64,000 nucleotides of DNA from Edaphochlamys debaryana (lineage: Eukaryota > Chlorophyta > Chlorophyceae > Chlamydomonadales): contig JAEHOE010000036.1 of NCBI GenBank assembly GCA_016858145.1, forward strand, positions 124,001 through 188,000. Direction: 5' to 3'. A program made the translations under genes and the position numbers. The number at the start of each line of letters is the position of its first letter. Position 1 is the stretch's first letter. This document shows positions 1 through 12,000 of the stretch, one piece after another. Below the pieces are notes generated by a model. The model did not search any database. It had not been told where the DNA came from and saw only the letters and a program-made list of their open reading frames with translations.

Positions 1-3000
1 GCAGCTGCGGGGGCGAAAGGGATGGCAGGGGGCAGCTCAGTGCAAGTCAGGGGTGCCAGGCAGCACCCATGCTCGGTAGGCTCTTCAACAGGCACGTGCA
101 GCGGCATAGGCTCACCCTGGCCGCCTCCCGTCGCAACCCGCCTCATAGCTCACCTTGCTTGTTGGTCCTCTGGCGCAGGGTCGGACGCCGTCATCGCAGT
201 CATCGCAGACGCTAGGACGGGGAAGCGGCTACGCATGCGGGCCCAGGTGGCTGGGCTGGGGGCGAGAAGGAACCGCAGCCCTGCCGTCAGCCGGCCGGCT
301 GCCTCCCACTCGAGCTCCGCCCGGGCTTCCTCCGCCCCTCGCAGCGACAGCACGCGGGAGGCGGCGTAAGCCGAGCTGTCGGCCTCTGACTTCATGGGAG
401 GAATGGTCGTCAACTGTCCGCCTGCGCCCGTGTCGTCCGAGTTGCCGCTGGCCGTGGCACCGTCGGCGGAAGCGTGGGCCCCGCCGCGGTCCGCTCCGCT
501 GCCGCTACCCAACCCGTTCCCTGCCGCTCCAGCCCCAGCCCCGCCTGCCAGCCCCCGCCGCGACGGGTGCGCAGAGGCGGGCACAGAGCGCTCGAGCTCT
601 CCGCGAATGCCGCGCGCGCTCGGCGACGCTGGCCCGGCCGCAAACATGCGAGTCACGATCGACTTGCTCAGCGCCAGCCTGCCGCCGGCGTGCATGCCCG
701 TGGGCGTGCTGCCGTCCTCGTCCGTGCCCTCCCGCTCCCGCTCCGCGGGCGGGGCCGGGAAGGGGTCGGCTCCGTCCATGGAGGCCGTGCGCACTATGGC
801 CCCCAGGTCGGCGTCCAGCACCAGGGGCTCCAGGTCCTTGAGCAGGGGCAGCCCGGCGCCCTCGGCCAGCTCCCGGGACAGCGCGCCCACGGAGGCGGGG
901 CGGGCCACCAGGGCCTGCAGCAGCTCCAGTGTGGGGTCGTCCTGGGGGTGGTAGGGAGGGGTGGGGTTGGGCGGGGTGAGGGATGCATGGAGGAGGAAAG
1001 GAGAGGATTGGGAGGGCGACGACGTGGCCAAAGGCCAGCCGTGTGGCTTGTTACACGGCTAGGGAAGAGACAGACGCTCCCAAAACCCCAAAGCAAGACA
1101 CTGTCAGGCTTTGGCCTTGGGGCCAAACCCCAAGCCCCGATCCGGGCCTCACCTGCAGCATGCCGTCCGTGAGGAGCAGCACGTTGATGCCCGACACCGT
1201 CTGGGGCCGCTCGCGAGTGGCGGGGCGCACCTCGCCCGCCGTGGCGGCCCATGGCGCCGCCCCCGCTTCAGCCTTCACCGCCGCCACAAGGGTCACAGCG
1301 TCGGCCTCGCCGGGCGGGATGTACGGCACGCCTGGCGCCGAGAACCCGCCCGCCGTCACCGCTGAAGCCATGGAGTAGGGCCGCGCGGGTGCCGCCGCTG
1401 CCCCCGACGCCGCCGCCGCCGCCAGCGCGTGCAACGCGTGGTTGAGGTGGTGTATGAGGATGTGCCGCAAGCCATACTCATCGGGGGCAGCGCCGGGCAG
1501 CCCGCCGTTGGAGCGAGGCGCCGAGGGCCGGTCGATGCGGGTGAGGTGCGCCCCTGCAGCCAAGGCCGCGAGGCTGGCGGTCTGCTCCAGCATCTGTGTG
1601 TTGGGCCCCACCAGGGCCACATGTCCGCCGCTGAAGTAGCCGTCAAACAGGGCGGCCGCGGCGGGGCGGACCATCTCCGTGTAGCCCCAGTGCCCGGCCG
1701 CGTCCTCGAGCAAAGCCAGGGCCATGGGCCCGAGGTTGCAGCGAGGTAGCGGCGCGCTGGCGCCTGCCGCAGCGGCGGTGGTGGCGGAAGAATCTTCTGC
1801 GGCTAACGGCGGAGGCGGTGGGGGCGGCAGCGCGTAGCGCACCGGGCTGTGGCTGCGGCGCGGGCTGGCGCTGCGGCTCCGGCTGCGGCTGCTGCGAGCG
1901 CGGGCGCTGTGGCGCGAGCCGGCTACGCCCAGCGGGCCGGCCGCTGCTGGCCCAAGCGAGGGCAGCTGCGGCGCGGTGTCCAGGCCCCCTCCTCGGTACT
2001 CCTGCAGGTTGATGAGGGCCCGCACCTGCCTCAACAGGTCCGGGTGGCCCAGGGGCCGGTGCACCAGCCACACGGCCGTCCCGGGTGCCGGCGCGTAGGG
2101 GCTGGACCCAGGCAGCTGCGGCCCCGAGACCTGCGTGATGACTGACGCCAGGGCGCCCGGAATCCTGCGGCCCCCGATGGACCGCATGGAGCCGCCGCCA
2201 TTGGACAAGGGCCAGGCGGGCGCAGGGCCGCCGTCGTCGTCGGTCTCGATGGCGGCATCGTCGTGGGGAGGGAGCATACCCATGAGAGCGGCTAGGAGGA
2301 GGTTGATCTCGCGGGGCGGGATGCGGCCCGCCAGGCTGACGCGCAGGGACGTCATGTCCTTTGCGCTGCGGCCGGCGAAGCCGGACCAGGCGGTCAGCAC
2401 CGTGGCTGTGTCGGCGGCGATGGTGGCGGCGTTGGATGCCTCGGAGCCGGGCGGCGGCGGCTCTGCTGCCGCCGCCGCCACTGCTGCTGCTGCTGCTGCC
2501 GCCGCCGCTGGCGTCGTCCACTCGGAGCTCTGCGTGTCGGCTGGCGGCGGCGTGCGAGGCGGCGGCGGGGGCGGCGCGCTGAGCACGTCTCGTGCGCCTG
2601 CGAGCGCTGCCTCCAGGCGGCCGGACATGAGCGCGCCCACGTGGCGACCCATGGTCTGGAGCAGGACCTTGGCCAGGGCCTCTCGGGAGGCGCTGTCCGG
2701 GATGTGGCCCATGACGGCCCGCCCCACCTCGAACGACAGCCGCTGCAGCACCTCCCGCAGCCCCCACCGCACGCGCGCGGTCCCGGGAGGCGGCGGCCCC
2801 ACCGCCGCCGTGTGCGCAATCGCCCCGTTGGCCACGGCGACCGCCGCGCACAGGCGCTGCACCACGCTGCTGATCGCGCCCGTGTCGAAGTGCCAGAGCG
2901 TGGGCGTGATGCCGGAGTGCGTGAGCGCAGCGACGTTGCGGGCCACCGCCTCCAGCGTCGCGCCGATCACGGCCGCCGCTGCGGGCAGCGGCATGGCCAG

Positions 3001-6000
3001 GGCTTCGGCCACGCCGCAGTGGACCCAGTGCGAGACCGTGTGCTGGGCTAGGGCCAGGCTGACGGCTGGGCGGCTGAAGATGGTGACCAGAGCCATGGGG
3101 GAAGGCGGCGGGGAGGCGTCGAAGGAGGCCCCCGAGGGGGCAGCGGAGAGGGGCGCGGAGGACAGGGAGGCGGAGCCGCTGCGTGCGGCGGCGTCGATGT
3201 GGAGCGGGTGCAGGTGCCGGGACAGCCGCCCGCACACCTGGTCCGCGCCTGACATCAGGCCGTGCGCGGTGGAGGTGAAGGCGAAGGACGTGTCCTGGAG
3301 GGCCAACCTGCATGCATGGGTCCGGACCCATGTAGACAGTTGTCAGTGCCAGACCCCGTCCAACCACCAGACACGGCTCACCAGAACTTGCGGCCCTGCC
3401 CCAGCGGCAGAAAACTCCCGCCCCAAGCTCACCGCAGGCCTGACACCGGATCCCGAAGCGCCTTGGTGTCGACCACGTGCCGAAGCCACTCGAGCCCCGG
3501 CGACACCACCTCGGCCTCGGCGCCCTCCGTGACGAGCCCCGCCGCCGCCACGCCCGCCGCCACGCCGCCCACGCCCGCCGCGCTGGCGCCCGCCTCCTGC
3601 GCCGCAGCCGCCAGCTCTCCGCCATACCGGCCTTCCCGGGCACCGCCCACGGCCCCCACCGCCAGGTCCTCCACCACCACCACCAGCCTGTGCCCCGGTG
3701 CGGGCCGCAGCGCCCCCAGTACCCCTGGCTCCAGGTGCCAGAGCACCGCGGCCTGCATTGACGCAGGCGACGCGGCGCGGCAGACCGGCAGCAGAGACAC
3801 CAGCGTGCGGTTCTGGTTGAGCGGCACGGTGGAGAGCAGGTGCGCCAGCAGCGTGCGGCGGCCGCTGCCGGGCGGGCCCACCAGCACTGGCTGCAGCCCC
3901 GCCTGCAGAGCGAGCTGCGTGGCGTACTGCAGGGCCTGGGTGGCGGCGCTGGGCACGAACAGGCCCAGGCAGCCCGAGCCCGACCGAGCGTCACGGAAGT
4001 AGTGGAAGGACGCGGGCAGCAGCTCGGACAGAAGGTCGGGCGGGGCCGGGGCCATGCCAGTGGGCGGCATGAGGGACATTGCGGGGATGACGGACGGCCG
4101 GTCGGCCGCCAAGCTCGGCAGCGTGGAGTCCCAGGGCACCCAGGTGCCGCGCCGCGGCGTCACGACCCACGCCGCCAGCGAGCCGCCGGGCGGCAGGGCC
4201 AGGGACAGCTCCGCGGAGGCGGCACCCTCGCTGATGGCTGTCTCCACGGCGGCACGCTGCACGGGGCCCAGCACCTGCCCCGCCAGCGCCCAGTAGCTCA
4301 CAAACACGGCGCAGCGGGCCAGGGCCATCTCCATGTCCAGAGACTGCGGGGGCAGAAGAGGAGGAGGAGACAGGCAGTGGTGAAACAGAATAGCAATATG
4401 CACCTGGTCCGTCGGTCCAGCCCTGTGCGAGCGGTTGCTAATCCCTGCTGGTAGTTCCGTATGCCGCTATCCCCGCCAGCGCAACCTGACAGCCGCCGGC
4501 CCACCTGCTCGGCCCACAGCATCTCCGACGGCACCTCCAGCAGCCGTACCACCTCTGTGAACAGCGCCGCCACACCGCGCGCCAGCGCCAGGCCAGCGGG
4601 GGGCCCGTGAGAGCCGCGCTCCGGCTCCCGAGTGCGGCGCAGCGCCTCCGCGCTGCCGGAAAGAGCGGCCAACATGAGGACTACCAGGCGCCGCATGAAG
4701 CGCGGAGAGATGAAGGCGGTCTGCGGGAGTGAGCAGGGCACACAGTAATGCAACTGGAGGAGTGGCGGTGGCCCCCATCCCAAGCCCCCAAGCCCAACCA
4801 CCCCATCTAGACTAGAGGAAATCCCAGTCCTTGGCCCTGGCCCGCCTCACCATGCCCTGCTGCTTGACCACCGCCCGCACCGCGCCCGTCAACAGGGCCT
4901 CGCTGTCCCACAGGGCCGCACCGCCCACGTGCACCACCGGCACCGCACCCAGCAGCGCCGGCGAGGCTGCCGACAGGTTGCTCGTCTCCCACAGCACGTG
5001 CGCCCCGTCCGCCAGAGCTGCCGCGGCGCCAGCATTCGGCAGCACCAGTGCCCGCCCGCTCGCGAGCAGCATCGACGCCAGGCAGTCCGCGGTGGGGGTG
5101 CCCAGCGGGCCGTCCAGCACGATCCACTTGGGCGACACCCCCACCGCAGACGCGGAGCCGGTCTGCACGTTGGCGCCCTCAGGCTGTCGCCGCAGAGCCC
5201 AGTGCCCGTGGCCCTCGATGGCGCGCAGCAGCCAGTCGGTTGGCGCACGGTCATCTGCGCCAACCGCTGATCCGCCGTACATGTCGTAGTCATCGCCCGG
5301 GCCCAGCTGCAGCCGTGCGGACGGGAACAGGGTCTCGGGGTAGACATGCAATACGCCCTCGTCAGACGTGAGGGCCTCGGGGCCGTGGGTGGCTGCCACT
5401 AGGGCGCGCCACGCAGTGGACTTGCCGGCACCGGGCGCGCCCACGACCAGGCACACGGGGTGGGCCAAAAGGGCGTCGTAAATGGCAGCAGCTGCGGAAA
5501 CCAGCGCAGGTGCCGAGGCGTAGGCCAGGGGTGTGAGCTGTGCCTGCCAGGCTGGGCGAGCGGCGGGCACCGCATCGGCGGGGGCCTTGGCTGGGGCCGA
5601 GGCAGCAGGGGCGTGGCGGTGGCCGCGGCGGGGCGGCGAGTTGGGAGCCGACCCTGCCCCGTCAGCGGTGGTGGTTGTGGACCGCACAGCAATGGTGTTG
5701 GCCCGGAGGATGCGGGGCGGCCGTGGCGAGGGCTCGGTTGCGGTGGATGCAACCAAGTCCTTGACGGAGGCCATGACCGCCATCAGGGCCTCGCGGATGC
5801 TGAAGGCCGGCGGCTGGGCAGCAGGGCCGCCAGAGCTGCCGGCGCCGCCGCCTGACGCCAGCGCGGCGAGGAGAGCGGGCGTCTTGTTGGCTTGCCCCGG
5901 CGCCTGGCCGGGCATGGGCTCGGGCGGCGCCGAGGTGCGTTGTGCAAAGCCAATAACCTGCGACAGTGACATCAAGGGTTTCAAGCATCACAAGCTATCA

Positions 6001-9000
6001 CAGGCTACATACAGAGCTTCTGAAGAGCATGACCCAGGCATGGGCACCCTTCTTGCAGCGTGTGGGTCCAGCCCTGCCCCACGCATTGATGCTCACCTGG
6101 TCCAGCAGCCTCGCCAGGAGCGAGACATCCTCCGGGTCTGCAGCCGGCAGTATCACGGACCGCATAGCAGCGTCCATGGCATCCAGCGCACTGCCGCCCA
6201 CCCTGGGGCCCCGCCCCGGAACAGCCGCCATCGGCCCAGCAGCGGAGGGCCCGCCAAGGCTCCCGGACTGGCCGGGCGTTGCACCGCCGCCAGACCCCGG
6301 CGCGCCGCCGCCGGCAGGCGCTGGCACGCCCGCAGCCGCCGGCAGCCACTCGCGGGCGACGAAGGTGAGGAGCGCACGCACTGTGAGCGCATCTAGATGG
6401 AGCTGGGGTGGGTGCGCGAGCTGCACCGCCGCCAGCCTGAACCAGCAGCCCACGGCGCGAGCGGCTTCGGGCGCGTCTCGCAGCCCCGCACACCGCAGCC
6501 CTGCCTCCAGTGCCACCGCCAGGTCGGCGGTGTGGAGCGTCACCACGCGCCCCACACGCCGCACCGCCTCGCATAGCTCGGCTGGGAACGGGCCCCGGAC
6601 GTGGTGAGCCTCGGTCAGGAAGGCCGAGGCGGCGGCGGCCGCGCTGGGCGCGGTGGAGAAGGGCGCGGGCGCATCGTCGGCGATGGGGATGTAGGCCGCC
6701 AGCGGCAGGCACACGAACACGCCCGGCGTGGGGCGGAGCATGCGCGGCATGGCGGAGCCCGTGCCGTGGTGGTAGCGCGGCTGCTGCTCCCGGGCCGCAG
6801 CGGCGCGGGAGGTGGGGGTGTTGGGCTTGGAGGAGCTGGGGCGGCGGGGCGGGCTGCTCTCGTCCCCAGTCGTCGCCTCGTAGTGCACACCCCGCGAGGG
6901 CGGGACGCCGCCGGCGGTGGTGGCAATGCGGGGCCCCGTCCTGTCGACCCCCAGCGCCCAGGGAGAGGCCACGGTCTCCCCCGCCAGGTTGACGTGTGAG
7001 GAGCGGCTGTTGGCAGCGGCCCACATGCCATGGAGCAGCTCGCCCAGGGCCGAGAGGGTGGCCAGGCCGAGCTGCTCCACTCCCTCGAGCGACAGGAACG
7101 CGTTCAGCTGCACGGAGGTGGCGAGCGTCCGTGCCAGAGCCTGGGCGCTGGTGGACGAGTCCAGCGGGGCGTGCATGTGCAGGCGGCCCAGCAGGGAGCA
7201 CAGGCTGCGCACGCCGGAGGCCGCGCTGCAGGAGCCCTCAGCTGCAGGGCGGGTGCAAGGGGGGAAAGAACCGAGGGTGAGAGGTGCAAGCGTAGGCAAG
7301 CTGCGGGCATAATGTAATGTGGATGCCCGAGTGGTCGAGCGAATGACTTCTGGCACGCAACTTCACGTGGACCCACCTCTTGCCAGTGACACGACGGGCG
7401 AGCCTTGGAGTGCAGACACAGCAGCCAGAAGCGACGGCACGGCCATGGGCAGCAGCATCTCCACGGGGTCCTGTGCCGTACCGTCGTACTCAAATCCGTA
7501 CTCGTGTCGCTGCGTGGCCATGACCACCTCCACGGCGCCAGCTTCTGGGTCCCAGTAATGTCGTACGTTGCGCTGCCAGTCGAATGAGTCAGGCCCGGTT
7601 ACGTCACCGCCGATGAGCTCTTCAACCACCTGCCGGTGGCAGATGCCTGCGGCCAAGAGGCGCTCCATGCCGCGAACCGTTTGCCGAGTCATGACTACCG
7701 GGTCGCCCGCGGGGCCTGCGGCGCCGGGCGCACCGCTAGCGTCCGCCAGATTGGCTGCGGATGCCGAAGGGGTGAGGGAGGAGGCGTCCAGAAACACGCC
7801 GGAGCGTCGAGGGCGTACGAAGGGCGTCGTGGAGGTGGGGCCGATCAGGGCATCCCCGGGTGCGCCGTTGCCAGCGCCCGAGGCGTCAGAGGTGGGAACA
7901 GCCGCGGCAGCCGCAGCCGCCGCTGCTGCTGCTGAAGCCGCCACCGCCTCGGCGGCAGTGGCGACAAAAACAGGCAGCGGAGGCGGGGGCTGCGGCGCGG
8001 AGATCATGGAGCGCGTCGGGGAGACAGGCGGGCCAGAGGACAGCTCCTCGCCCTCGTCGCCCTCCTCAATCGTGCCTTCCCGCCCGCTCGCCGCGCCCGC
8101 CACCGCCGCCGCGCCGGCAGCCGTCAGCGCCGCTGCAGCCGCCTTGCGCCTCAGGTCCTCCACCCGGCGGCCCACCCGCAGCCCAGCCGCCCCCACGCCT
8201 GCCCCCACGCTCCCTGCTCCGCCTGCCCCCACCGCTCCCAGCACCACCATCGCGCTCCGGAGCTGCCGTGCCATGGTCTCCAGTCTCAGCACGGACTGGT
8301 CGAGGAGGTTGCGAAGCGCAGAGCGCTCGCCCCCGGCCGCTCGCTCCAGCGTCCCGGTCACGGATTGGGTCCACACCACGGCGTCCACCAGCATGACGCA
8401 CTGGCTGGGGTAGGACGCCACCCACACCTCCGCGCTGGTGTGCCCGCACGCCGCCACGCAGTCGCGCATGGCCCCCACCAGCGACGCCCGCAGCTCCAGC
8501 TCCAGCGCGGGGAGCCAGGCGTCCAGGCGCAGGCCGGGCAAGGCGGAGCCAGGCCCAGGGAGCGGCAGCGGCTGCCGCAGCGACAGCGCCTCCCCTGAGG
8601 AGCCCACCACACCCACCACCTCGGGAGCGGGGGCGGGCGCGTCCTGCAAGGAGCGTGGAGCGATGCGGGAATCAAGCACGCTTCAGGCCACGCCAGGCCC
8701 AGTAGGCAGCGCCAACGATGCCAGGGTACCAGTCACGTGCACGACGCGACCCCTCTGCTCACCTCGGCGGGGTCGAACACGCGCAGCTGCAGCTCTGCCA
8801 CGCCGTTGTAAAGCGACGACAGCAGCGCGGACGGCAGCGCCTCCACCTCGGCGCCCGCGGCCAGGGCCTCCATGATGGTCTCGTCGCCCGCCAGCCACAG
8901 CCGCGGGTAGGCGTCGCGCAGGGCCGGCAGCAGCGCCTTGCAGCAGCCCCGCCGGATGGCGTCCAGCCCCGCCAGCAGCAGTGAGCAGTCCTGTGCAAGG

Positions 9001-12000
9001 CAACATCCAGACCACAGGCGCACGCATAATCAGATCCAAGACATGGCCAGTCAAGCTGCATGCGTAAGCCGAGGCCTAAACCACATTATCAGCAGGTATC
9101 CACCATGACACGCTGCGTACCTGCAGCGCCACGGCCGCAGCCGTGAGCGTGGTCTGCTCCATGGCGGCCATGTGCAGCTTGCGCCAGGTGGTGCCGATGA
9201 GCTCCAGGGACGCAGCGGCCTCGGGCGCGCGCTCCGCCACCGCAGGGTTCGCCAGCAGCTGGCACAGGTTCGTCCACAGGTCCAGGCACGCCACCACGTC
9301 CTGCAGCGTCCGCGCCACGCCGCCCACGAGCTGCTCCACCTTTTCATGCTCCCTGAGGACGCCTCCATAGTAGGGGCTGCGCCGTACTGCGTCCAGCTCG
9401 GCAACCAGGGCGGTGAGCGCGGCCAGGGCCTCGGGCAGGTTGGTGGGCGTGAAGGAGCCCCAGCTGCGCGAGGGCGAGTAGGCCAGCGGCACGGCGGCCA
9501 GGCGGTCCTGGATGGACTGCAGCCACGTCACCAGCTGCGCCTCGCCGAGCGCAACCTTAGGGCGAGCAGAAGGGTATGAAGGGAAAGGGGAGGGTGGAAG
9601 GGTTGAAGCAAAGGAGGCAGCAGCGGGCTTGGGTTGCGGTACTGACAACCCGCGTGGCACAAGGAAGGGAGGGATGCATGGACAGGACCTGAGGAGCAGC
9701 GACACGCGCCTTCCGCATTCCAGGCACGCAACCGCAAGCGCCCACAGCACCGCACGCACCTGCGAGATGCGGGTCACGAGCTCTCGCGTCTGCGACGACT
9801 CGGCGCAGGCCGTGACCAGCTGCGCCACGGAGGTGCGGGCAGCCTCCTGCTCGCTCAGCTCCAGCTCGCGCACGTGCGTGAGGGGCACCGCGAAGGGGTC
9901 GTGCATCATGAGCGCAGGCACGGGCGCGCCGCCGCTCGCCTGCTGCTGCAACGCAGCGCCCTTCCTCCCGGGCCCTGTCAGGGCGCTGCCGGAGCCGTCC
10001 GCCGCGGCGGCTGCCATGAGCGCGCTGTGGGCCGCGAGCCAGCCCAGGAGGGTGCGCAGGTGGCGTGGCCGAACGGAGGGGTGCACCAGCTGCTGGGCAA
10101 GCGGGATGATGTCCTGCCAGCTCTTGACCAGCAGGCTCAGGTGAGCGCCCAGCTTCTGCTCCGCCGGCGTGACGGTTTTGGTAGAGGTCAGGTCGTCGTC
10201 AGTGTGCAGCGACTGCACGGCGGGAAATGGGGCCGGTAACAAGAGAGAGTCAGCAGGACAGACAGCCGAGCTCTCTGCTTCACGACTTGACTGTGCCCTT
10301 GCACGCAGCGGGCGCCCCAGCTGAGGAGCCCCATGTATTCTAGTCTGCGTCCAGCCTGCAACCCCACACCCCGCGCCCCAGTGCCAGCGCCAGAGGCACC
10401 CCCGCCCCACCGTGATGCGGCCCGCGTGCACTCGGATGCGGCCGACGCGCTCCTGCAGCTCCTGCGTGAGCTTGAGCCGCTCCTCGTCCACGTACGACAC
10501 CTCGTACAGCCGGTCCAGGAACTGCCGCCAGCCCGCCACCACCTCCCACAGCTGCCGCCGCGCCTGGAGCACCGACTGCGCCGCCACCAGCTGCGCCTCC
10601 AGCCCCGACACGAGGCCCGTGGTGGACGGGTGCGTCAGGAGCCGGGCCCAGCTGCTGTACTGCTCCACGTTGGCGGTCAGCACCGAGATGGATGCGCCCA
10701 GCGTGTCCAGCTGGGCGGCCACGGCCGCGGCGTCGGCGGCCGAGTCGGTGGAGATGCCCGTGCGCAGCTGGAGCAGGATGTTGTGCAGCCCGTTGCCGGA
10801 CTGCGGGTTAGGGGCAGCGGTTGGAGGGTAAGTTTGAGATCGTCTTGTGGGGTCGAGGGCGGAACCGGCTTGGAAGCGAAGTGCATTGGCCTGGGCCATT
10901 GGCATGGGCTCCACCACCTTACCTCGATGAGCGATGTCTTCAGGTGTGTGACCATGAGCCCCGCAGCGTTCTGGAAGTAGTCAGCGGCCGCCCGCGCCTC
11001 TTCCGTGTAGCGTGCCACCGCCGTCTGCAGCGCGTCCCACGACTTCCGCACCTGCGTGCATCACAAGGGCGGGGGGGGGGAGCGCCCGCAGGGGCTCGTC
11101 CATGCACTCAGAATGACTGCAGTCACCTTCTTTCACAGCAGGTGCACGCTCAAGAGGAGGAGACGCCGCTTACCCTCCGGGTGCTGGGCGGTTTGGTGGG
11201 CTCCTCGTCCTCGTCCGTGCTGCTGTCCTCCTTGCCCTTGCTCAGGGCCAGGCCGCCGGTGGTGTAGGCGGAGTACATGGTGGGGCTGTTGGGCCGGTTG
11301 GCGGGGTTGGCCCTGAGGCAGGCAGCGAGGGACACAACCATTGAGTGGACGTGAGAGGCGGGGCAAGGCATCCGTACAGAGGGCATGCGTCAGACGGAGG
11401 CCGAGAGAGTCTCAGCCCACGGCCTGCCTTGCAATCCGGCTCCGCCCCCTGTAGGCCCCGGGCACGCACCCCTCGTAGATGGCGTTGAGGCGGGTCATGT
11501 GCTCCAGGTCGGTGGACACGGACTGGCGGTTGGCGCTCATGGGGTCCAGGTGCGGCCAGATGACCTGCAGCAGGTGTGCAGCGATTATTCAGCCGCGCAG
11601 CTCCAAACAAATCTACCCGTTCAGCAAGCAACTAGACATGAAAGTGTCATGCGCTCAGTCGCTTGGGCGCGCCCCGCGCACCTCGACATACTTGACGAAG
11701 TCCGGCAGCTGGCTGGGCCGCGCCACCAGCTGCGCCGTGGACTCCAGCAGGCGGGTGGTGAGCGAGCGCGACTGCGCCACCAGCAGCGTGCCCAGCAGGG
11801 ACATGATGCCGCTGTGGGGGCCGGCGAGGGGAGGGAGGCACGCATTATCGTTGCTTCTTTGCAGGCTGTCCGGGCGTAAGTCTCAGCACGACAGGGGATC
11901 CCCGATGCCTGCCCAGCTGGTCGCGCGCCATCCGCACCTGTGCGCCTTTTGGATGGCCGGCAGCGCGGTCCGCTGCAGCGCCCCCATGTCCAGCGCCACC

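Noticed and set aside
2135..3532. Plus-strand open frame of 465 residues opposite the dynein-like gene
   Set aside because: It lies antisense to the large AAA3-AAA4 exon and is a product of GC-rich codon bias; it has no family motif and no splice logic.
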